Assembly: GCA_016842065.1 (NCBI GenBank)
Contig: JAEPDS010000019.1
Location: 1-64,000 of the forward strand
Reading direction: 5' to 3'
Length of the DNA: 64,000 nt
DNA from: Candidatus Thiodiazotropha sp. 'RUGA'
GTDB taxonomy: Bacteria; Pseudomonadota; Gammaproteobacteria; Chromatiales; Chromatiaceae
The position numbers and the translations under genes were made by a program. The notes beneath the pieces are model-generated. The model made no database searches. It was given only the letters and a program-made list of their open reading frames with translations, and was not told the origin of the DNA. Shown here piece after piece: positions 57,810 through 64,000 of the stretch; the stretch's first letter is position 1; each line of letters begins with the position of its first letter.

Positions 57810-58850
57810 ATGATCTACCGATCCCTCGGTGACAGCCAAATCAAGGTCAGCGCCCTGTCACTCGGCACCATGACCTTTGGAGAACAAAACAGCGAAGCCG
57901 AAGCTCACGCCCAACTCGACCGCGCCGTCGAAGCGGGTATTAATCTTATCGACACAGCGGAGATGTATCCGGTTCCGCCGAAAGCCGGGACCCAGGGCGA
58001 AACAGAGCGTCATATCGGCAGTTGGCTGGCACGCCGGGGCCAACGGGATCAACTGGTTCTCGCCAGCAAAGTTGCCGGTCCGGCAGACTGGCTCAGCTAC
58101 CTGAGGGACGGCAATCTGCACCTCGACCGAACCAATATCGAGGCCGCATTGGAGCAGAGTCTGCAACGTCTGCAGACAGATTACATTGATATCTATCAGC
58201 TGCACTGGCCCGATCGCAAAACCAATTATTTCGGCGCTCTGGGTTATCGGCATCCGAAGCAGGAGTCAGCGACCCCCATCGAAGAGACCCTGGAGGTCCT
58301 GGGGGATCTTAAAAAAGCCGGCAAAATCCGCCATATCGGCGTCTCCAACGAGACCCCATGGGGCCTGATGCGCTATCTGCAGATTGCGCAACAGAAGGGA
58401 GTGCCCAGAGTGGTCTCGATTCAGAACCCCTACAATCTGTTGAATCGCAGTTTCGAAATCGGCCTGGCCGAGATTGCCCACCGGGAGCGTTGTGGCCTGT
58501 TGGCCTATTCACCGATGGCATTCGGTGTTTTGTCAGGCAAATATCTGCAGGGAAAGCAGCCGGCCAATGCCCGCCTGAGCCTGTTCGACCGTTTTACCCG
58601 TTATACCAACCCCCAGGCCAATACAGCCACAGAACGCTATGTAGGGTTGGCCAGGGAGCATGGATTGGATCCGGGGCAGATGGCTCTGGCCTATGTCACC
58701 AGCCGCCCTTTTGTCACCAGTACGATCATCGGTGCGACCACCCAGCAGCAACTTGAGATGAATCTGGCCAGCATCGATGTCAGCCTGCAGCGGAAGGTGC
58801 TCGAAGGCATTGAAAAGATCCACACAGAGCTGCCGAATCCAAGTCCATGA
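57810..58850 (+). CDS. Aldo/keto reductase (Tas-like)
   Basis: 346 aa from ATG 57810 with an AGGGGAG ribosome site; a nearby ATG at 57792 is less likely. The NADPH-dependent TIM barrel shows NLIDTAEMYPVPP (catalytic Asp and Tyr), VLASKVAGP (Lys), and IIGATTQQQLEMNL at the cofactor site. The PPKAGTQGETER stretch after the Tyr is typical of the Tas branch. Physiological substrate unknown. Confidence 0.9.
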   Translation: MIYRSLGDSQIKVSALSLGTMTFGEQNSEAEAHAQLDRAVEAGINLIDTAEMYPVPPKAGTQGETERHIGSWLARRGQRDQLVLASKVAGPADWLSYLRDGNLHLDRTNIEAALEQSLQRLQTDYIDIYQLHWPDRKTNYFGALGYRHPKQESATPIEETLEVLGDLKKAGKIRHIGVSNETPWGLMRYLQIAQQKGVPRVVSIQNPYNLLNRSFEIGLAEIAHRERCGLLAYSPMAFGVLSGKYLQGKQPANARLSLFDRFTRYTNPQANTATERYVGLAREHGLDPGQMALAYVTSRPFVTSTIIGATTQQQLEMNLASIDVSLQRKVLEGIEKIHTELPNPSP

Positions 58851-59033
58851 ATCTTTACAAAAAGAGCCCTGTTTCCATGACAAAGAGCATAGGATCAACG
58901 GAAAAAATGGGCTAAAGTCATGATCAAGAGGGGGATAAAAAAGATCAAAACCAAGCGGTTTGACTATTGCGAACAGATCGCTTGAAAACAGCGTGCCATC
59001 ACACTCTCTGATTGAGTTGAGCAGCGGAGAAGA

Positions 59034-59333
59034 ATGAAAATGAATGCACCAAGAATCCGTATCGGCAGTTGGTTCAGAACCGTCAACGGAGATCAGTTCG
59101 AAGTTGTCGCTCACGATCTGGAAGAGGGGGTCGTGGAGGTCCAGTTTTACGATGGCACAGTGGAAGAGTACGACCTGGAAGACCTCAAGGAGCTCCAGAT
59201 TGTGCCGACAGCCCCACCGGAGGACTGGGCAGGCTCATATGATCTCTCCAAGGACGACTACGGCGTGGACCTGGACCAGCCGGCGGGTGATAACCACTAC
59301 AACCCCCTGGATCACCTCGAAGATACCGATTAG
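59034..59333 (+). CDS. DUF6763 family protein
   Basis: 99 aa. The pattern RIGSWFRTVNGDQFEVVA, FYDGTVEEYDLEDLKEL and PPEDWAGSYD fits the DUF6763 family as I recall it. It is acidic and soluble; no catalytic motif is seen. ATG 59040 is an equally close start. Recall of the family number is less certain than the reality of the gene. Confidence 0.65.
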   Translation: MKMNAPRIRIGSWFRTVNGDQFEVVAHDLEEGVVEVQFYDGTVEEYDLEDLKELQIVPTAPPEDWAGSYDLSKDDYGVDLDQPAGDNHYNPLDHLEDTD

Positions 59334-59757
59334 TCCTCAAGGCTGATCCTGCCAACACGCCAGTCGTCACCTCGACAGCCAAAGGAATCCCCGACGATTC
59401 GACATTACGGTGCAGATCGTATCCGTTTTGCGATCGGCGTATCAGATTTGTTGCGGGCAGCAGCGGAAGGAGGAGAAGAGAATCAAACGAGAAGCTCTGA
59501 AAGTGAAGAGGTTCAGCATATCAGCTTTGCCGGTGCAAATGGTCAGAATTAACCATGAAATCAATAACGTTGAATGAAATCCGTCACTTAGGCAAAGTGA
59601 AACCAAGTAAATTACCCGGACGTATTAGTTAATAAACAGCATGCGGCGACAAAAACCATTTGCCTTGACGGCTGTTCCGGGGCTCTAAAGTTTGCATTTC
59701 AAGGGCCGTTATTAAAAGTAACAGGACCCAGTTTAAGAGCGATCCAGGAGGTGTGAG
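59334..59757. other. Intergenic stretch (424 bp)
   Basis: Between the DUF6763 gene and the 68-aa gene. A TTGACG at 59665-59670 lacks a good -10 partner. I see no other gene, repeat or RNA structure. Confidence 0.5.
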
Positions 59758-59964
59758 ATGAAGAGAGTATATGATATGAGTACGGGCCAGATTGTTGAAA
59801 CCGGTCTTACCACTCTGTCTGCGCCTCAAGACGCCTCACAGTGGGATCAGCCAGAACTGGAACTGGCCCTGCAACCGGTTACTTCCGAAAGTCCCACGAA
59901 GTGCGCTTTCCCGCCTGAGCTGGTCCTGGCGGACCTAAACGCCTTTATCGAGAAAATGAGCTGA
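59758..59964 (+). CDS. Small hypothetical protein, 68 aa
   Basis: A strong ribosome site (AGGAGGTG) ends 3 nt before the ATG, and an intrinsic terminator follows 28 nt after the stop, so this is a real short transcript unit. The sequence (MKRVYDMSTGQIVETGLTTL) has no recognised domain, membrane helix or signal peptide. Function unknown. Confidence 0.72.
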   Translation: MKRVYDMSTGQIVETGLTTLSAPQDASQWDQPELELALQPVTSESPTKCAFPPELVLADLNAFIEKMS

Positions 59965-59992
59965 CAGGATAAGGCGCTCACTTCGTGACTTG

Positions 59993-60021
59993 AAAGCCGG
60001 GCCTAATGGCCCGGCTTTTTT
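59993..60021 (+). terminator. Intrinsic terminator
   Basis: AAAGCCGGGC and GCCCGGCTTT pair perfectly over 10 bp around a 6-nt loop, followed by six T. It ends the 68-aa gene transcript and overlaps the last bases of the convergent Rieske gene by 2 nt. Confidence 0.95.
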
Positions 60022-60376
60022 ATGCGCGGGGAACAGAGTCCGAAATCATTAAAACCTCACCATCGCGCAGCGCCACTTGTACCGGCGAAAGCGCATCCCC
60101 GGCACAGGGGCCACGCAGACAGAGACCGTCTTCAAGGCGAAACAGCGCACCATGGGTGACGCATTGAATGTAACTCTGGCTCAAATCGAGAAACTGGTCA
60201 GGCTGCCATTCGAGATTGATTCCGGTGTGAGGACAGCGGTTCAGATAACCATAGACCCGCTCTCCCTTGCGCACCACCAGAATCTCCTGGGTATCGCCTT
60301 CCAGTTCCACACTGAAACCCCGGCTTCCCGGATCTTCGAGTTCATCAATTGCGCATAGTCTGTGTATGGATGACAT
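60020..60376 (-). CDS. Rieske 2Fe-2S protein
   Basis: 118 aa. The cluster ligands are Cys48/His50 in NRCPHTGINL and Cys72/His75 in QCVTHGALF. It is soluble, with no anchor and no oxygenase catalytic domain, so a small ferredoxin-like electron carrier is likely. It lies 17 nt after the sugar-kinase gene, so the two may be co-transcribed; its partner enzyme is unknown. Confidence 0.9.
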   Translation of the reverse strand: MSSIHRLCAIDELEDPGSRGFSVELEGDTQEILVVRKGERVYGYLNRCPHTGINLEWQPDQFLDLSQSYIQCVTHGALFRLEDGLCLRGPCAGDALSPVQVALRDGEVLMISDSVPRA

Positions 60377-60393
60377 AGGCCTTCTATTCGCCG

Positions 60394-61245
60394 TTAAAGC
60401 CCTTCACGACCGCACTTCTCTCCGGCAATCCGGTTGCCATGGCGTAGCGCCTCCAGGGGATCACCCGACTCGAGCAGGGCATGGATCACGCCGGCATTGA
60501 AAACATCCCCGGCCCCCAGGGTATCCACCACTTCCAGCGGTTTGACGGCCGGCTCAAAATGCACCCCACCATCCCGATCCAGCATCCAGCTACCCTGTTC
60601 ACCCCAGGCAAGGTAACAGAACGCCTGCCGGGTCATCGGACCGATATGGTGGAACAGCTGTCGGGCATCCGCAAACCCTTTGGCCATGCTGTAGGCGCGG
60701 GATAACATCACCACATCCACATAAGGCAGCGCCTGCTCCAGGCCCGGCCTTGGCTTCTCCAGCTCAAGCGATACCCGCAGGTCGAGCTGCTGCTGCCTCA
60801 GCTGCTTAAGCATCTTCAGGGTCACTTGCGGGTTTCGGCCTTCGAAATGGATCCAGTCATACGCTTGCAGGTCAATTTCAGCAAAATCCGCATAAGTGAA
60901 TTCGGAGAGCTGTCGGTAGTGGACAATCGTGCGGGATCCGCTCGCTTCACTGGAGGTGATATAGGAGGTTGGGGTCATGCCGCCTGCTTCAACCCGGACC
61001 CAGCGGGTATCGATCTGTGCACTTTGCAGTTGCTCGAGGATGAATCGGCTCGCCTCATCATCCGCCATCACGCCAGCCCAGCTGCAGCTATGGCCCAAGC
61101 GGCTCAATACAGTCAGACTGTTACAGGCGTTGCCCCCTCGCCGGCGACTTTGTGAAACCGCCCTGATCTCCTGATCCTCTTGCGGATAGGCCGCGACCCG
61201 ATTGACTATGTCGAGGGTTGCCACCCCCACTGCCAGAATGCGCAT
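60394..61245 (-). CDS. PfkB-family sugar kinase (ketohexokinase-like)
   Basis: 283 aa. The PfkB motifs are VGVATLDIVNRV with RRRGGNACNSLTVLSRLG near the start and VVDTLGAGDVFNAGVIHALL with the catalytic Asp near the end. The overall length and opening suit ketohexokinase-like members. The substrate is not shown by the sequence. Confidence 0.86.
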   Translation of the reverse strand: MRILAVGVATLDIVNRVAAYPQEDQEIRAVSQSRRRGGNACNSLTVLSRLGHSCSWAGVMADDEASRFILEQLQSAQIDTRWVRVEAGGMTPTSYITSSEASGSRTIVHYRQLSEFTYADFAEIDLQAYDWIHFEGRNPQVTLKMLKQLRQQQLDLRVSLELEKPRPGLEQALPYVDVVMLSRAYSMAKGFADARQLFHHIGPMTRQAFCYLAWGEQGSWMLDRDGGVHFEPAVKPLEVVDTLGAGDVFNAGVIHALLESGDPLEALRHGNRIAGEKCGREGL

Positions 61246-61370
61246 CGGGGATTGTTTATCTCCTGTTATCGAGCTGAATATGAGTGAGTAACGCCATCAT
61301 GGATGGTGCGGACGATACGGCAGCGCCGATGCACAACCACCGACTTACAACCGCGCCCGGAGGGGCTGGA

Positions 61371-64000
61371 TTATTTACGCCGGAACAGACGCCCCAGAGA
61401 GTTTCGCTTGGGATCCCCATCCTCTCCCGCTTCCCGGCTCAGTTCGGATAACCGTGAAGCCGCTTCGGGGGTCTCCCGTGCCGGTGAGGTTGCGGTATCC
61501 AGTCCACCGGTCTTTCTCAGCAGCAACTCCAACTTGCGTTTCAGTTGATCCACTTCCTTGTCCCTGTCTTCAACCGAATCCTCCAGGGAGCGGCACTGGC
61601 TCTGGGAGAGCCTCAGCAGGTGGTCCTTCTCATTCAGTGACTGTTGCAGGGAGAGCATCTCCTGACGACTGGCCTGCAGGGCCGCCACTTCATCCACATC
61701 CCGATTGCTTGAGAGAGACTGTCTGGACTGGGCGCGCTCCAGCTCATGACGCATATGTTCAAGATCCTCAGCTGCCTGACGACGCACCATATCCAGTTCG
61801 CTACGCAGAGCATTGACCTGCTCATCGACACCAAAGGATTGTACATCCTGTATCTGCTCCACATAGGTTTCGATGACACTGCGCAGTTCGCCGACTTCCC
61901 GGCGCATGCGGGTGGCTTCATTATTCGCTTCATCCCGCTCGGTCTCTAGATTCTCGGCCTTGATACGCAGCTCTTCCATCTGCACCAACAGATCATCCGC
62001 CAGATTGGAATCCGACACATGGTCCCGCAGCTCGCTCATCTCGGAATTGAGATGATCGTTCTCATTCACCATATCGGTAAACTGATTGCGCATCTCAGCC
62101 AGCTGCTTGTTCAAGCTGTCCCGCTCCTGCTGTAGACGATCTTTCTCTTCGGTCAGGTTTTCAAGATCCTCACCCAGCATCTCAATGGCGGTCTCTTGAA
62201 CATCACGTTCCCGCCTCAGTACATCCGCCTGTCTTGCCAGCTTGTCATTCTTCTCACGCTTTTTCTGCTCCGTCTCAAGGGCGGCACGAAGCGCACTCAC
62301 CTCGCTCTCCACATCGTCGGTGAGCTGGCTCTCCATCTCCAACTGGACTTCTCTCAGACCTTCGACTTCCCGCTTCAGCCTGATAATCGTCTCTTCCGAT
62401 TCACTCAGCGCCTGCTGCGCCTTCTTCAGATCATCATCAGATGCCGCCTCTGCCAGGGACTCATTGGCACGACCGAGTTCATCAGATAATGCCGCTTGCT
62501 GAGCATTACTCTCATCCAACTGTTGCTGCAGCTGCTGCTTCTCTTGCTCCAGCGCTTCAAGTTGCTGACTCAAAGAGTCCCGACTGGTTTCCGCTTCCTG
62601 CAGGGTGCCGGTGATGGCATTAGTGCGCTCTTTTTCTAACTCCAGTTCTGCCTGTATATTTGCCAGCGACGACTCATGATCGGCCTGCTGATTCTGCTGT
62701 TCCTGTTTGAACTGATCCAGTTCGGAGTTGAGTTGCGCTATCTGCTGCTGTAGATCCTCTTTCTCAGAGTTCAAGCCATCCCGGGTCGATTCAGTCTCCG
62801 CCAGCTGATCGGCAATCGACTCGATCGTCTGTTTCTCCTCAGCCAGTTCAGCTTGCAGCGCTTCAACTGCCGAGCTCTGCTCGGCCAATGCGCTCTGCTG
62901 GCTCTGCCGGGTCTCTTCGAGTTCGGCCCGGGCGCCATTCAGCTGCTCTTCCAGAGCCGCTTTGTCACTCTGCAGGGACTCACGCTCACTCGCCACTTGC
63001 TGCTGCGTCCGGTTCAGCTCGTCCAAGGAGTGGTTTGCCTCAGCCAGTTCTGCGGAAAGGCGCTCCGCATCCTGCTGCTGTTCAGCGCTGTGATTCTGCA
63101 GGCCCTCGATTTGACCCTGCAGCTCAGCCAACTGCTGCTCCAGGGACTCTTTTTCAGCCAGCACGGTTTGCTGCTCGCCGGCCACCTGCTGATGACTCTG
63201 ATTGAGCTCCTCCAGCGAGCCCTTCGCTGTCGCCAGCTCCTCCGATATGGATTCAACTGACTGTTGTTTCTGATTCAGTTCATCTTGCAGGCTGTCAATT
63301 CGGTTCTGCCATTCACTCTGTTGCTCAGTCAATTGCTGTTGGCTCAGATCCAGCTCGGTCTGCCGATCCGCCAATTGCTCTTCCAGGGAGATTTTCAGCT
63401 GCTCCACTTCTGACAGTTGCTCGGCGCTGACCTCGACAGCCTGTTCCGCTGTCTCCAGAGAGTGTTTCAGGAATACGGCAGTCTGATGTTCCTGTTCCAG
63501 ACGCGCTTCAAACTCAACCCGTTTCTCTTTCTGTTTGCGAGTCGCCTCCTGCGCTTCCTGCAGTTGCTCACGCAGCGCCACCAAAGCCTCGTCACTACCC
63601 AGGCGGGACTCTTCAAGGGCTTGCTGAAGCTGCTGCTCACGCTCAATCGACTGCTCTCTCTCCAGATCGGAAGCGGCAACCTGCTGCTGCAGCTGATTGA
63701 CCTCTTCTGCCGCCTTGTCCTGCTGCTCCTGCATCTCCGCTAGCGCCTGACTGAGACTTGATTCGGCCTGTTCCAGTGCCGTCTGACGTTCCGACAGAGT
63801 GGTATCCTGCTGTTGTTTCTCCTGCTGCAAAGCCTCCAGCTCGCCTCTGACCTGCTCAAGTTCAGACTTCAGATTGCTGATCGCCTCCGCATGTCCTGAC
63901 TCCTGCTCATCGCTGGAACTACGCAACGCATCCAGCTCGTTGGCCAGCTCCTGCTTCTCGCCTTCAAGCGATTCGATCTGCTGCTGCAGCTGCTCAGTAC
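61371..64000 (-). CDS. Very long coiled-coil protein (partial, N-terminus beyond window)
   Basis: At least 876 residues; the frame is open to the window end. Almost the whole protein is heptad-repeat coiled coil, rich in Glu, Gln and Leu, with Asp/Ser breaks. An imperfect 63-residue unit (nine heptads) appears twice: the first starts near 63236 (LATAKGSLEELNQSHQQVA) and the second near 63047 (LAEANHSLDELNRTQQQVA). The C-terminus is basic (KRNSLGRLFRRK). No head or ATPase domain is visible in this part, so SMC-type function cannot be judged. A scaffold or polar/cytoskeletal role is a guess. Confidence 0.75.
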   Translation of the reverse strand, partial: TEQLQQQIESLEGEKQELANELDALRSSSDEQESGHAEAISNLKSELEQVRGELEALQQEKQQQDTTLSERQTALEQAESSLSQALAEMQEQQDKAAEEVNQLQQQVAASDLEREQSIEREQQLQQALEESRLGSDEALVALREQLQEAQEATRKQKEKRVEFEARLEQEHQTAVFLKHSLETAEQAVEVSAEQLSEVEQLKISLEEQLADRQTELDLSQQQLTEQQSEWQNRIDSLQDELNQKQQSVESISEELATAKGSLEELNQSHQQVAGEQQTVLAEKESLEQQLAELQGQIEGLQNHSAEQQQDAERLSAELAEANHSLDELNRTQQQVASERESLQSDKAALEEQLNGARAELEETRQSQQSALAEQSSAVEALQAELAEEKQTIESIADQLAETESTRDGLNSEKEDLQQQIAQLNSELDQFKQEQQNQQADHESSLANIQAELELEKERTNAITGTLQEAETSRDSLSQQLEALEQEKQQLQQQLDESNAQQAALSDELGRANESLAEAASDDDLKKAQQALSESEETIIRLKREVEGLREVQLEMESQLTDDVESEVSALRAALETEQKKREKNDKLARQADVLRRERDVQETAIEMLGEDLENLTEEKDRLQQERDSLNKQLAEMRNQFTDMVNENDHLNSEMSELRDHVSDSNLADDLLVQMEELRIKAENLETERDEANNEATRMRREVGELRSVIETYVEQIQDVQSFGVDEQVNALRSELDMVRRQAAEDLEHMRHELERAQSRQSLSSNRDVDEVAALQASRQEMLSLQQSLNEKDHLLRLSQSQCRSLEDSVEDRDKEVDQLKRKLELLLRKTGGLDTATSPARETPEAASRLSELSREAGEDGDPKRNSLGRLFRRK

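Noticed and set aside
61371-64000. Repeated DNA that could look like a repeat array or CRISPR
   Set aside because: It is codon-level repetition of a coiled-coil gene with no fixed repeat and spacer.

Overview
The window reads as chromosomal DNA of a gammaproteobacterium. The gene orders support this: dusB-fis, purH-purD, aroQ-accB-accC-prmA, the kdsD-kdsC-lptC-lptA-lptB-rpoN-hpf-ptsN-hprK-rapZ-PTS series, rplM-rpsI, and rpe-gph-trpE-trpG-trpD-trpC. The mix of VanZ, HprK, a CZB chemoreceptor, a multihaem lipoprotein and DUF6763 fits a Chromatiales / Sedimenticola / Thiodiazotropha-type sulfur oxidiser. That placement is inference from family recall; there is no rRNA gene here to confirm it. 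Most of the window is ordinary housekeeping DNA. The accessory parts are 1-3.4 kb, 26.4-28.5 kb, 39.8-42.2 kb, 44.7-47.2 kb and 55.6-55.9 kb.

Layout. 1-3225 (minus): a four-gene overlapping operon with a BtrH-type acyltransferase (cut by the window edge), an unrecognised small protein, a FabH/DarB-like ketosynthase and a DarA-like flavoprotein, probably part of a resorcinol or lipid biosynthesis cluster. 3754-6015: a chemoreceptor with Cache, HAMP and CZB parts. 6208-8340: groES-groEL under a sigma70 promoter and a perfect CIRCE operator. 8572-11450: ppk2, fxsA, a CsgG-like lipoprotein and cutA, then a dsbD with a doubled N-terminal domain. 13974-18471: aroQ, accB, accC, prmA and a DUF3426 membrane protein. 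18883-23623: dusB-fis, purH-purD and vanZ. 23894-28217: glgP and a nine-haem lipoprotein.

28476-39782 (minus) carries cell-envelope and regulatory functions: a Na+/Ca2+ exchanger, Kdo synthesis (kdsD, kdsC), LPS transport (lptC, lptA, lptB), sigma54, hibernation factor, and a PTS made only of regulatory parts (PtsN, HprK, RapZ, EIIA, HPr, EI). 40083-41282 (plus) holds a short promoter-terminator unit that looks like a small RNA, then rplM, rpsI and tRNA-Gln, followed by a tandem duplication of the tRNA 3' end. 41618-42176 is a FitAB/VapBC-type toxin-antitoxin pair. 42328-47860 holds small metabolic and repair genes plus crp. 47878-54014 (minus) is the trp operon with gph and rpe. 54233-64000 holds a mixed set of small genes and a very long coiled-coil protein cut by the window end.

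Repeats are a theme. One family with terminal inverted repeats has a complete 287-bp copy at 55619-55905, a decayed copy at 39786-39946, one isolated end near 3380, and short end-like motifs elsewhere. A palindromic element of about 100 bp occurs twice around tag. Paired hairpins separate trpC from trpD. The least explained items are the BtrH/DarAB operon, the RNA upstream of rplM and the tRNA-derived duplication.
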